Shown here in pieces: positions 1 to 8,962 of a stretch of 60,855 nucleotides of DNA (the stretch's first letter is position 1; every line of letters starts with the position of its first letter). The DNA is from Saprospiraceae bacterium (lineage in GTDB: Bacteria > Bacteroidota > Bacteroidia > Chitinophagales > Saprospiraceae), in contig JADKEB010000023.1 in assembly GCA_016718205.1 (NCBI GenBank), forward strand, positions 1-60,855. The letters are read 5' to 3'. The translations under genes were made by a program, and so were the position numbers. Under the pieces are notes generated by a model, which saw only the letters and a program-made list of their open reading frames with translations, was not told the origin of the DNA and ran no database searches.

Positions 1-2
1 GA

Positions 3-536
3 GATCGAATATTATTAGGTGCACCAATTCCATATTCTAAAGATAGAGTAAGGACAGATACAGTTAAAGTTAGAAAATATTGGGCAAGCCAATTTGATAA
101 TCCAGACCAATATATGGATTGGTATAAAAAATATAAAAATTCATCCAATGGTATCGTATTTATGAATGAGGAGGGTTTTGATGAAGTTTTAGTTGGAGAA
201 AAATTAGCAGATGCAAATGTAGGTGTGCGAATGTTTGAAATGTCAGGAATTCTTTTCAACAATAAAAAGGGTTGGGAACGCGCAGGAGCCGGTGTCAATA
301 CCCTTGATAATGGGAAAACAAGGCAAGGCTTTGGTGTTGATGATGACTCTGGTGAAGCTATGCATATGATGACCCTGGAAGATGGCAGCAAAGCACTCAT
401 CTTATCTGATGAAAATGGGAGCATACGGATAGGGATGTCCAAAAAACCCGGAGAACTTTTTCAAAATAAGGAATCATTTACCGGAATAAAATATTTCAAT
501 ACTAAAGGTAAACTGGTTTGGGAACAAAAAATGTAA
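3..536 (+). CDS. hypothetical protein, 5' end outside the window
   Basis: The reading frame is open from the left edge of the window, so the first in-frame ATG at 114 is internal and the gene begins upstream. About 177 residues are visible. The visible start reads LLGAPIPYSKDRVRTDT and the C-terminal part has many Gly-Asp turns (DNGKTRQGFGVDDDSGEA, LEDGSKALILSDENG), suggesting repeated beta-hairpins. There is no membrane segment in the visible part. I do not recognise a named family; similar small beta-rich orphan proteins are common in Bacteroidota. It ends 60 bp before the Crp/Fnr gene and is not obviously in an operon with it. Confidence 0.7.
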   Translation, partial: DRILLGAPIPYSKDRVRTDTVKVRKYWASQFDNPDQYMDWYKKYKNSSNGIVFMNEEGFDEVLVGEKLADANVGVRMFEMSGILFNNKKGWERAGAGVNTLDNGKTRQGFGVDDDSGEAMHMMTLEDGSKALILSDENGSIRIGMSKKPGELFQNKESFTGIKYFNTKGKLVWEQKM

Positions 537-596
537 ATAAACCTCAAACCAAATAAGTGTATCATTAACTATTTAGAAGCACCCAATTGACTTTGT

Positions 597-1199
597 ATGA
601 CACATCATGATCTACTAGGTAAAATGTTCTGTGCTGTTGAGCAAATCACTCCTCTTTCAGAACAAGAGAAGGAACTCATTGGCAAATATTTTACACCACA
701 CACCATAAAAAAAGGAGAAATATATCAGGCAGAAGGAGAGATTCCCCAATACCTGAATTTTGTTATTGATGGCTTACTTCGAAAATTTATCTACAATGAA
801 GATGGTGACGATATCACGCTTGAATTCTCCCTTACACCGGGCGTGTTCAACTCTTATGATGAATTTATTGGCCAAAAGCCGGTTAATGAATATATGCAGG
901 CCTTGAAAGATTGTACATTGATGCGTATGCATCATCGCGATTTCGAAGTATTATTGAACAAAAGCGAAGCAGTAAAATCATTTACCATAAAGATCATGCA
1001 GATTATGATCAAAAATGCTCAGGATAGAGTGTACGATATGGCTTACCGTAGTGCTGCTGAACGTTATCAAAAGTTTATAGAAAGAAACATATTTTCAACT
1101 AATGCTATTCCTTTGATGCATATTTCTACATATTTGGGGATCAGACCACAGAGTTTGAGCAGATTGAGGAGAGATTTTGATAGCAGAAAGACCAAGTAG
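597..1199 (+). CDS. Crp/Fnr family transcriptional regulator
   Basis: Cytoplasmic DNA-binding regulator of 200 residues. Residues about 10-125 form the cyclic-nucleotide-binding-type beta-roll (IKKGEIYQAEGEIPQYLNFV, then YNEDGDDITLEFSLTPG). Residues about 150-195 form the C-terminal helix-turn-helix (MHISTYLGIRPQSLSRLRRD), where the SLSRLRR recognition helix is typical of Bacteroidota Crp-like proteins. The ligand cannot be read from the sequence; many members of this subgroup lack the cAMP-contacting Arg and respond to unknown cues. The sequence just before the ATG (TGACTTTG, then T) resembles a -7 box with one mismatch. No cognate target is evident; the next genes (doxX, hydrolase) lie 400 bp downstream behind a repeat element. 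Confidence 0.9.
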   Translation: MTHHDLLGKMFCAVEQITPLSEQEKELIGKYFTPHTIKKGEIYQAEGEIPQYLNFVIDGLLRKFIYNEDGDDITLEFSLTPGVFNSYDEFIGQKPVNEYMQALKDCTLMRMHHRDFEVLLNKSEAVKSFTIKIMQIMIKNAQDRVYDMAYRSAAERYQKFIERNIFSTNAIPLMHISTYLGIRPQSLSRLRRDFDSRKTK

Positions 1200-1204
1200 A
1201 CAAA

Positions 1205-1315
1205 GGGTCTGTAAAATTTTTTATAGCCTTAAAATCAATGTATTATGAACCAGGCTTCTATTGCCATAACCATAATCTCTTGATATACAACTAAAAATTT
1301 TTTTAAACATACTCT
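1205..1315. repeat. MITE-like element, GAGTATGTTTAAA family, subfamily II (copy A)
   Basis: The right end is the intact inverted terminus TTTAAACATACTC followed by TAA. The left end (GGGTCTGTAAAATTTTTTAT) is a decayed form of GAGTATGTTTAAATTTTTAT. The interior shares CTTAAAATCAATGTATTATG and CATAATCTCTTGAT with copy E at 52658-52843, but lacks the central hairpin segment of copy E. It has no coding capacity. The rest of the 1200-1601 gap holds a hairpin-like stretch (TAGCATCGAAGTCACAGGCTTCGACGA, about 1381) and a promoter. Confidence 0.75.
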
Positions 1316-1498
1316 AAGATTCAAGGTGAAGTTGCATTTTTTTATGATCTGTAGTTAACGCATTAAAAATGCTTGATGTATAGCATCGAAGTCACAGGCT
1401 TCGACGATCGGCAAGTAACGCTTTTAGTGGGCCTGGTACAACTAAAACATAGAAAGATGAAATTAACTTAAGTTAACTTAATTATTAGGTGCGTATTG

Positions 1499-1506
1499 TA
1501 TTTTTG
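1499..1506 (+). promoter_or_regulatory. candidate -7 box upstream of the DoxX gene
   Basis: TATTTTTG matches the Bacteroidota housekeeping -7 consensus TAnnTTTG and lies about 95 bp before the DoxX start. No clear -33 TTTG is seen at the expected distance. Confidence 0.4.
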
Positions 1507-1601
1507 CCTTTTATTCATAATGTAGGTTTTTAAAATCAAAATGGTAAAATAGATTTTTTATAATTGATTATTAATTTATTCATGAAACAAAAATTTTAAA
1601 A

Positions 1602-2000
1602 ATGAAATTCAATCAACATTTCCTCATTCTAAAACTGGCTCTCATTGCCATATTTGTAATGCATGCTATCCCGGGTATGGTCAACGGAGATGTAAGTAAA
1701 TTCGGTACATTGTATCTTGATCAAGTTGGATTTGCACCATTAGGATTATATCTCGCATGGCTTGTCAAACTATCTCATGTAGGTCTCTGTATTAGTCTCG
1801 TCACGGGCAAATATTTGAGGATCATGGGTTGGATTACCATTAGTGTTCTCATTGTTGGCATATATATGGTGCACTTGCCGGATGGATGGTATGTAGTAGG
1901 TGGTGGTAGGAATGGTATAGAATTCAATGTATTACTGATAGCAGTTCTGTTGACTTTGATGTATCCTGAATGGCAATTTTTCAAAACAAATCAAGATTAA
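1602..2000 (+). CDS. DoxX family membrane protein
   Basis: Integral inner-membrane protein of 132 residues with four hydrophobic helices (about residues 7-25, 45-68, 73-91 and 104-121). The loop WYVVGGGRNGIEFN before the last helix is the characteristic DoxX signature, and the length is normal for the family. DoxX proteins are small four-helix membrane proteins related to quinone/thiosulfate-linked oxidoreductase subunits; most have no proven reaction. It is followed after 38 bp by an alpha/beta hydrolase on the same strand, so the two are probably co-transcribed. Confidence 0.85.
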   Translation: MKFNQHFLILKLALIAIFVMHAIPGMVNGDVSKFGTLYLDQVGFAPLGLYLAWLVKLSHVGLCISLVTGKYLRIMGWITISVLIVGIYMVHLPDGWYVVGGGRNGIEFNVLLIAVLLTLMYPEWQFFKTNQD

Positions 2001-2038
2001 TTGATAAGATATTAATTTATCTAATTATCTAATTAATT

Positions 2039-2926
2039 ATGCGCAAAAGTCTCACTTACCATTTGGTTTTATGGATTTTAAAGCTAAAAGGTGTCAAAAA
2101 AATATTTAATCAATCCCCATTAGATTATCTTAGACTAAGAAAGGATGATGTATTGATACCTCAAAATAGATTTTTAAGAAAGAATATTAGTCGAAAATTT
2201 ACTATTTCAGATTCAGATGTCACTGAAATAGCTCAACCCAATGGATCAGAAAAATTATTGATTTATGTACATGGTGGTGCTTTCGTATGTGGGCCGGCCC
2301 AACATCATTGGGATACTATAGCCAAAATTTCTAAAAATACTGATTATAATATCTGGATGTGCGTATACCCAAAAGCACCAGAACACAATATAACAAGTAT
2401 CAATGCAAGCATAGATCAAGTGTATGGACAAGTCTTAAAAGAATACAAGTCCCAAAATATAGTCCTGATAGGTGACTCAGCAGGTGCAACCTTAATTTTG
2501 ACCTTGGCGCAAAGACTCATTCGTGATCAAAATCCATTGCCAAAAAAGATTATTTTGATCTCACCGGTTTTGGATGCTTCTATGCAAAATCCAGATATCA
2601 AAAGTATCGAACCTTTTGACCCTATGCTTGGAATAAAAGGAGTACTGGGTGCAAAGCAAATGGCAGCTGATCAATTGGCATTGAATGATCCATCTATTTC
2701 CCCGATTTATGGCAAATTTAATGGTTTTCCGGAGACTATACTTTTTGCTGCAGAATATGATATCACTTACCCTGATCAAATAAGACTGGCTCATATATTA
2801 AAAGAAGAGAAGATTAATCATCAGGTGATCATAGGAGATAAAATGCCACATATCTGGCCTTTGTTGCCTGTCATGTATGAAAGCCAATTGGCTTTAAATG
2901 AAATTATTGGTAATTTGAGCGGTTAA
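2039..2926 (+). CDS. alpha/beta hydrolase, HSL-type esterase/lipase
   Basis: Probable carboxylesterase of 295 residues. The oxyanion-hole motif HGGAF is at residues 78-82. The nucleophile elbow GDSAG (Ser147) is at 145-149, and Asp241 (AEYDITYPD) and His271 (MPHIWP) complete the triad. This HGG plus GDSAG arrangement is that of the hormone-sensitive-lipase (family IV) group. There is no signal peptide in the usual sense, although the first 20 residues are fairly hydrophobic (YHLVLWILKLKGV). The substrate cannot be deduced. It probably shares a transcript with the upstream DoxX gene. Confidence 0.88.
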   Translation: MRKSLTYHLVLWILKLKGVKKIFNQSPLDYLRLRKDDVLIPQNRFLRKNISRKFTISDSDVTEIAQPNGSEKLLIYVHGGAFVCGPAQHHWDTIAKISKNTDYNIWMCVYPKAPEHNITSINASIDQVYGQVLKEYKSQNIVLIGDSAGATLILTLAQRLIRDQNPLPKKIILISPVLDASMQNPDIKSIEPFDPMLGIKGVLGAKQMAADQLALNDPSISPIYGKFNGFPETILFAAEYDITYPDQIRLAHILKEEKINHQVIIGDKMPHIWPLLPVMYESQLALNEIIGNLSG

Positions 2927-2983
2927 GACAAGATGTAGATTTCGTATGCGCTTGAATTTATTTATATAAATTGAATATCGCAA

Positions 2984-3727
2984 CTACAAAAACGGATATT
3001 TAATATCACAAAGTATCAGCCCCACTGCCGGAACACTCCAGTCATGGCCTGTCCGCCTCTTTTCAATCAATGCAGATCTTACGTCCTGTAGATTCAGCTT
3101 GCCGGAAGATACATTGAGGCACATACCTACTATCAGGCGTATCATGCCGCGCAGGAATCTGTCGGATGTTATTCTGTAAGTATACGTGCTTTCATTTTTT
3201 ACCCAGAAGCTTTCGGTAATTCTGCAATTCATCGTCTTCACATCACTGTGAAGCTTGCAGAAGGTGGTAAAATCCTGAAACTCTATAATGATCTGTGCTG
3301 CCTGGTTTAACAACTCAAAGTCTTGGATTTCATATGGATAATACATAGATTGTGATAGAAACGGAGACTTGAAAGTATGCAGGTGGTACTCATACGATCT
3401 TGATACGGCATCAAATCTGGCATGTACATCATCACCTACTCCAAATACTTCATGGACCGCAATGTCTGATGGAAGTATCTTATTGATGCGGTGAATAAAA
3501 AGTCCACCATCTCCTATCCTGTCAGTAATATCAAAATGTGCATAATAATCTCTGGCATGCACACCAGTGTCAGTACGGCCACATCCGGTAAGTTCAATTT
3601 TTTTTCTTAGATACGTGGACACAGCCTTTTCTAGGGTATCCTGTACAGTCACGGTACCCGCGTGTGGCTGGTTTTGCCATCCATTGTAAGTCGTACCGCA
3701 ATATGAAAGTCTGATAAAGTATCTCAA
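2984..3727 (-). CDS. truA: tRNA pseudouridine(38-40) synthase TruA
   Basis: Converts uridines 38-40 in the tRNA anticodon stem-loop to pseudouridine. The catalytic motif GCGRTDTGVHARD is present (Asp53 from the start chosen here), along with the family N-terminus RYFIRLSYCGTTYNGWQ and the C-terminal FLRGMIRLIVGM segment. The frame can be opened at a TTG at 3757, but that codon lies inside a -7 box. A second TTG at 3727 gives an N-terminus (M)RYFIRLSY that aligns with the family start, so I place the start there. Length is about 247 residues, normal for TruA. Confidence 0.93.
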   Translation of the reverse strand: MRYFIRLSYCGTTYNGWQNQPHAGTVTVQDTLEKAVSTYLRKKIELTGCGRTDTGVHARDYYAHFDITDRIGDGGLFIHRINKILPSDIAVHEVFGVGDDVHARFDAVSRSYEYHLHTFKSPFLSQSMYYPYEIQDFELLNQAAQIIIEFQDFTTFCKLHSDVKTMNCRITESFWVKNESTYTYRITSDRFLRGMIRLIVGMCLNVSSGKLNLQDVRSALIEKRRTGHDWSVPAVGLILCDIKYPFL

Positions 3728-3754
3728 AGAAAGTGAAACCGAAATGTTGTACGG

Positions 3755-3762
3755 CAAAAGTA
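3755..3762 (-). promoter_or_regulatory. -7 box of truA
   Basis: On the minus strand TACTTTTG matches TAnnTTTG. It overlaps the upstream TTG of the truA frame, which argues that translation starts at 3727, leaving a leader of about 20 nt. Confidence 0.5.
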
Positions 3763-3833
3763 GTCAATAACAAAGCAGATATTTCAAAAAGTCAACAGAA
3801 ATATTTTTAAAATCCTACACTATCTACTATGTA

Positions 3834-4277
3834 CTAAATTTTTATAAATGTGATCAAAGATGTACCACCATTTCCGCCACTGATATGATGGAGATCTATT
3901 TTTGATGCTGTGATTTCTACTATTCTCCAGTCTTCAGATATCTCTTCAAAAGGCCCATTTGCAGCACTGAAACTTAGGTTAAATTTTGCATTACTGTCAT
4001 CTGTTCCTGTCTTCCATGTACCATTGATTGTATTGGTGCCATTGGTGGCTTTTACAGTATTATTTGATAAGAAGGTAAACTTGTAATTGGCAAAATTGCC
4101 GGTTTGATTGGTGCCTTTCTCATTGTAATTGGATACAATCCAGGTACCTGTGACCACAGTTTTTGAAGCCTGGGTTATAATGTCATCGGCTGACTTTGAT
4201 AAGTTATCTTCTTTGCTGCATGACCCGAAAGATGCAAAAAATAAAATTGCAAATAATAATTTTATTAAAGAATTCAT
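3834..4277 (-). CDS. small lipoprotein with lipocalin-like beta domain
   Basis: Exported lipoprotein of 147 residues. The signal peptide MNSLIKLLFAILFFASFGSC ends in a lipobox (FGS|C). The mature part is rich in beta strands and contains VTGTWIVSNYNEKG...TFLSNNTVKATNG..NGTWKTG, the pattern of Bacteroidota lipocalin-like lipoproteins. The ligand is unknown. A MITE-like element lies directly upstream (4298-4478), so its promoter may be inside or replaced by that element. Confidence 0.75.
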   Translation of the reverse strand: MNSLIKLLFAILFFASFGSCSKEDNLSKSADDIITQASKTVVTGTWIVSNYNEKGTNQTGNFANYKFTFLSNNTVKATNGTNTINGTWKTGTDDSNAKFNLSFSAANGPFEEISEDWRIVEITASKIDLHHISGGNGGTSLITFIKI

Positions 4278-4297
4278 TGGGATGATTAGAATAATTT

Positions 4298-4478
4298 AGA
4301 GTATGTTTAAATTTTTATGTTTGAGCGAAAGTGAGGAAATTTAATTTTAAATGAGGCATATTTTGCAGTCGTAGCCGGAAGTTCAAGCGTAGCTTGACGC
4401 GGTACGGCGAAAAATATAACGCTGGATAAAATAAAATTTGCCGCTTGGAGCCAAATGATAAAAGTTTAAACATACTCT
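4298..4478. repeat. MITE-like element, GAGTATGTTTAAA family, subfamily I (copy B)
   Basis: 181 bp bounded by inverted ends GAGTATGTTTAAA and TTTAAACATACTC, with TTA on both outer sides (direct repeat, likely target-site duplication). The interior contains TTTGAGCGAAAGTGAGGAAA near the left end, a TCAAGCGTAGCTTGA hairpin and CGGCGAAAAATATAACGCTGG. It is in inverse orientation to copies C (33779) and D (47877). No open reading frame. Confidence 0.85.
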
Positions 4479-4500
4479 TATTAGTAAACGTGTTTAAAAA

Positions 4501-5940
4501 CTACCTCAAAGTATAAATATATCCTACATTAAGACCTAAGATATGATACGATTGGCGGATTCTATTGTATTCAGAAGAGAAGCTATCCGGTATATATCTG
4601 CCTCTGATGGTAAAGAACACTTTTCCGGTATTACCGACAGGCCTGCTTGCAAAAAGTCCTCCGAAATAGCTGAGGCCCAATCTGCTTTTGTATGCCTCTA
4701 TGGGTTGGTCTATGGCAGTAAATGAAGTATCTGAAGCCAATATCTGACCACTTGCCTTCATAGCCAGATTGAGTACGATACCTCCTTCAATCCCTGCAGA
4801 CCAGGAACCAAAACTTTTTTCGAAGCCTAAGGAAACCGGCACATCGATCAGCGTAAAATGATGATGACTCGTTTTCCTACCGGATATTTTATTTTCGTGG
4901 ATGATGTCACCGTAGATGACAGTCACGGTGTCTCCCGATTGTGATTGTGTGATCGATATGATACCTCGTGTAGTATCTCTTTTAGTATATGCATAATCCA
5001 AGGGCATCTTTTCAGACATGCGGGAGAATGAGGCTCCTGCTTGAAAAAACACAGGAAGTTTATCATTCATCAATCTGACATAAAGACCGGCATTCAGACC
5101 TTCAAGTGTGGACTCATGCTGATGTCTTAAATCGTAAATATTATTGGGTTCATTGACGTCATATTGGAGATTTTTCAATGGTCTGAAGTAACCGATCTCA
5201 GGAATGATGTCCAGAGTAAATCTCCCTTTTTTGCGAAAAGTAGGGCAGATGACATTGCCTGTTTTTATTTTACCCAAAACGGCAGACGAAAGATTTTCAT
5301 GTGCAAATGCCAAAGGAGCTATACTGATCAGGTTTTTATTATTGGAATAATTGTCTTGGTTTTCAAAGGATTGATTATTTGCCGGGATCGAATTGCTCAA
5401 AGAATTTTTACCGATGTCTTCATTTTGGGTCATGGAAGAAACGATTACTTTTTCTTTCAAATATGAATTGGACTTTTTATTTTTTGAATCATTAGTATTG
5501 ACAAATCTTCTGTGATTTTCAGCATGTACAATACTTTTGGAACTTTTTTTAGGACTATTTTCTTCAATGGCGGAAATAGTATTTGATAATTCTGATTTTT
5601 TTATATTATCCGATGATAGTTGAGTTGCAGTTTTTGAAAGTGGATGGTCGTATGATGTAGCATCGTTTTGAATTTTTGTATCTATAGCTATACCCGAATT
5701 GATTTGTGTCACATCATGCGATGTAAGGTAGATGCCTCCGCCTATCAGTCCAATGACCAACAGACCTGAGATCCACATCCAGGCTGGAAATCTTCGATTC
5801 TTTTTCGGGTGCAGATCCTGGATGAAGGCTTGGATATCTATCTCAGCCTCATCATGACGGAGCAGATTGGCTATATGGTCTTCAAGTTTGTTATATTCCA
5901 TATCGATGTATTTATGACGCATGAGCAACATATGGCTCAT
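4501..5940 (-). CDS. inner-membrane-anchored protein with C-terminal outer-membrane-type beta-barrel; putative anti-sigma partner
   Basis: 479 residues in the longest form. A short charged cytoplasmic N-terminus (EYNKLEDHIANLLRHDEAEI) is followed by one transmembrane helix at about 52-72 (PAWMWISGLLVIGLIGGGIY). A low-complexity Ser/Asn/Lys linker covers about 75-235, and a C-terminal domain of about 240 residues has alternating amphipathic strands like small outer-membrane beta-barrels. The gene overlaps or directly follows the ECF sigma gene. An ATG at 5901, 11 nt after the sigma stop, is an equally good start. Placement next to the sigma gene suggests the N-terminus binds the sigma factor, but it has no recognisable zinc-finger anti-sigma motif. 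This role is inference. Confidence 0.7.
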   Translation of the reverse strand: MSHMLLMRHKYIDMEYNKLEDHIANLLRHDEAEIDIQAFIQDLHPKKNRRFPAWMWISGLLVIGLIGGGIYLTSHDVTQINSGIAIDTKIQNDATSYDHPLSKTATQLSSDNIKKSELSNTISAIEENSPKKSSKSIVHAENHRRFVNTNDSKNKKSNSYLKEKVIVSSMTQNEDIGKNSLSNSIPANNQSFENQDNYSNNKNLISIAPLAFAHENLSSAVLGKIKTGNVICPTFRKKGRFTLDIIPEIGYFRPLKNLQYDVNEPNNIYDLRHQHESTLEGLNAGLYVRLMNDKLPVFFQAGASFSRMSEKMPLDYAYTKRDTTRGIISITQSQSGDTVTVIYGDIIHENKISGRKTSHHHFTLIDVPVSLGFEKSFGSWSAGIEGGIVLNLAMKASGQILASDTSFTAIDQPIEAYKSRLGLSYFGGLFASRPVGNTGKVFFTIRGRYIPDSFSSEYNRIRQSYHILGLNVGYIYTLR

Positions 5941-6472
5941 TCTGATTTTTTAAAATATCTGTCAGTCTGTTTCTGGCCTTACACAAAGCTGCCCTTGACG
6001 TACTTTCTGTTATTCCGAGCATTTCAGCGATTTCATTATGTTGATATCCTTCTATTACATATAGATTGAATACGAGATAAAGACTCTCCGGCAATTTCTT
6101 CAATAACTTCAATATTTCATCCTTCCCGATTTTACTGTATACATCAGGAATATCGGCATATGCCCAGTTGGCTTCTTCAGTGATTTCTTCAAAATATATC
6201 TTTTTATACTTTTTTTGGTGGGTGATCGCAGCAGTGACTGCAATCCTTTTCAACCATCCATCAAATGATCCTTTGCCCGAAAAAGTATTGATATATTTGA
6301 ATGCATTTAAAAAACAATCCTGCAAAGCATCTCGCGCGGACTCTCTGTCAGAAGAATACCGCAGGCATAAAGACAGGAGCCCCGGTGCGAACTTTTGCAC
6401 CAGAGCATCCTGACATCTTCGGTTTCCCTCTTTACATCCTTTGATTATATCTTCTATATGATCCGGGTTCAC
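5912..6472 (-). CDS. RNA polymerase ECF sigma factor (sigma-70 family)
   Basis: 186 residues. Region 2 covers about residues 22-95 (ALVQKFAPGLLSLCLRYSSD, then ARDALQDCFLNAFKYINTF). Region 4 covers about 118-175 (LKKLPESLYLVFNLYVIEGY, then IAEMLGITESTSRAALCKAR), the DNA-reading helix-turn-helix for the -35-type element. There is no region 3 or 1.1, as expected for an ECF factor. It starts 9 nt after the corrected stop of the SprB-type lipoprotein gene and runs into the membrane/beta-barrel gene, so the three form one operon. Its regulon is unknown; autoregulation of this operon would be usual. Confidence 0.92.
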   Translation of the reverse strand: MNPDHIEDIIKGCKEGNRRCQDALVQKFAPGLLSLCLRYSSDRESARDALQDCFLNAFKYINTFSGKGSFDGWLKRIAVTAAITHQKKYKKIYFEEITEEANWAYADIPDVYSKIGKDEILKLLKKLPESLYLVFNLYVIEGYQHNEIAEMLGITESTSRAALCKARNRLTDILKNQNEPYVAHAS

Positions 6473-6481
6473 ATTTTTAGA

Positions 6482-8762
6482 CTAATTAACTTTTACCTTA
6501 TTTATAGACACATAACAACCTGATACGGCATCGGTGATGACCACATAATATTCTCCTTTTGCCATTTTCCCGTCCTTGTTTGTCTGTTGAAAGGTCTGTT
6601 GCAATATCGTCTGTTTTAAATATTTTTATGTCACCTATTTTGCACTCATTACATGAAGCATTATTATTGACAGTGATATTGATCTTTCCGTCAGTGCAAT
6701 TGCTGCAGGTAGTATTGACAATATTGAAAGTGACTCCCTGTATTAACTGTGGTAATTTGTACTGCTTGACGATAGTACATTTTCCACTTTTCAGTTGAAT
6801 CCCGAAATTAAATCCTGTTTTGAATACATCAATTTTAATGGGGAAAGTCAGATCCTGGTTACCACTAAGACCTGAACCCAGCACTTTTCCTGATTCAAAA
6901 GGTCCACTTGTTATATTGTAGATGTTTTTGCTGCAAGATGCTGCACTATTGGAGAGATTAATTGATTTGGATATCTCCTCACAGATAGATGTAGTACATC
7001 CAGCTCCATCTGTGATGGTCACACAATATTTGCCATCTGCCGGAGCTTTAAAATCTTTGTCTGTACTACCATCACTCCAATTATATTTGATATATTGAAC
7101 ACCTCCTCTAACATAAACATACAGCTTTCCGTTTTCACAATCTGCCTCTATACCTGCAACCAACTTTCCACCTACTTCCTTGCAGAATGTTTTTTCACAA
7201 TTGTTGGTGACATCTTTGACAGTTACACAATATGTTTTACTCTCAAAGATGGAGTCCTGACCGGAAAAAACAAGTGATTTATCCTTTCCGGCATTGTCTT
7301 TCCATGCGTAAGTATAATTACCACTTCCTCCGGATATATTGGCAGTAATGGTCTTGTTGCAGTCATACACCATGTCAGCTTTAAGGTCACATGCTGCTGA
7401 TGCACAAACATTCAGGATCAGGTTTTGAGCATTAGTAGTTGTCACATTGATAGAGGGACTTGTCTCAGATGTTTTATTGTCAAAAGCAAAAACGGTGACA
7501 GGTACATCTTCACCACATAGAAATGATGAAATGTCGGCATTGATTGAACCATCGCTTTCTGCTTTGATGATCAGGCTGGATTCTTTTATTTTGATGACGG
7601 CAATTCCATTAGAGACGACGTTATTGTTGCATTGTATCTTTCCTTTGATTTTAAAAGATTTTAGAGACTTTATTTTGATGTTATCCAAGACTGTTTTGAC
7701 ATCAAAAGGACCCACATTGACTTCAGAAATGTCATTTTTACATGCAGGATAAAAGGCTATAATCCGAAGTCTTTTTCCTTTTGGCATTTTACCGCAGAAC
7801 TCTCCTTTGGAATTTGTCACACCAAAATGGGTTCCGATACCTTCCGCTTCGACCTTTACAGAAAGATTTGGAGCAGGGCTGCCGTCTTCATTTACAACTT
7901 TGCCACAGACATCTATCAATGGAAAAGGTGCATCAATATTCCAGAAGCTGAAGTGAGTTACTTCACCTATGTACTTATTGCCTGAAAGCCTTGCTTTTCC
8001 TTCTTCCTTCCACCTACCTTTGACCTCGTCAAATGACCATAAAGGGATTTCCGATGGTTTATAAGTTGTATTCACCGGAAACTCAATAGTGGCTTTTTTG
8101 CCTCTGGCTATTTGGAGCAGATTGCCCTGAGGATCCCTGAGTTCGACAGCGACCATACCTAATGTTCCCAGGGCTACTGTGTTGCCATTAGCAGCATCAG
8201 CGATCAAGCCACCGGGCATTTTATGTCCCAGATCGCGGTCATCGGGATGAAGGTATTTTGAATATATTTTTACCATACCTGAGTAGTTGCTTCCTTTATG
8301 GTCAGAAATGGCCCCGGACGGGAATATCACTTTTGCTCCACCACTTATGGATATTGCTCCACCTGAGCTTGCATCCATCAAAATTTCATTTTCCAATCTA
8401 TATATCCTGGTGTAGGAATATGTAGTGGATTGGGCTACAGGATAGATGAAGTCTGAAGCATGAAACCAGCCATTTTTTGCGATTCTGATATAAGTACCTT
8501 GTTCGTCCAATCTTACATTTTCAAAAATGAATGCTCCATGCTGATTGGTCTTTGTTGCGGCACTGTATGTCATGACGTCTGCATCTGCTACGGGTAGATT
8601 CTTTTCGTCATAGACATATCCTATCACAGTTCCGGTAATTTCTTTTACAACCAAAGGTGTATGAACTTTGATGACTTCTGATGTAAATGTCTCTGTATCT
8701 TTATGACATGACATCATCATCAGCAATGACAGTAATATTATATATTGAAATCTTATGTTCAT
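6482..8762 (-). CDS. SprB-type multidomain lipoprotein (frameshift near the 3' end)
   Basis: Large surface or periplasmic lipoprotein. The signal peptide ends at MMSC (residue 19). A carboxypeptidase-regulatory-like beta domain is at about 42-110 (GTVIGYVYDEKNLPVADADV). A beta-sandwich follows (GGAKVIFPSGAISDHKG), a second carboxypeptidase-like domain lies near 285-350, and SprB/PKD-like repeats follow (ISGGSGNYTYAWKDNAG; VRGGVQYIKYNWSDGSTD). In the frame as given the protein ends in an implausible basic tail at 6498. Removing one base from the T4 run at 6614-6617 gives IFKQTILQQTFQQTNKDGK and then MAKGEYYVVITDAVSGCYVS, ending at 6482. That is a normal SprB-domain end, so a 1-nt indel is likely. 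First gene of the sigma-factor operon. Confidence 0.82.
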
Positions 8763-8903
8763 GCTATGTTATTCAAAATTTAAAAATAAGTCTTTTAAGC
8801 TTTAAAAAGTATGCTTATACCTTATTAGAATGAATATAGCATTAAAACGCTCCTTTTGCAGAAAAAATTTTGCAAATTTGTTTTTCATCATTATGAAAAA
8901 ATG

Positions 8904-8937
8904 AAAAAGGGAAGATATTAATAAAACATCTTCCCTT
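8904..8937 (-). terminator. rho-independent terminator after the PA-domain T9SS gene
   Basis: On the minus strand AAGGGAAGAT and ATCTTCCCTT form a 10-bp stem around an 11-nt loop, followed by a T run. It lies 26 bp beyond the stop of the gene ending at 8963. Confidence 0.75.
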
Positions 8938-8962
8938 TCCCTATATTTAAAAATAATGCGAT

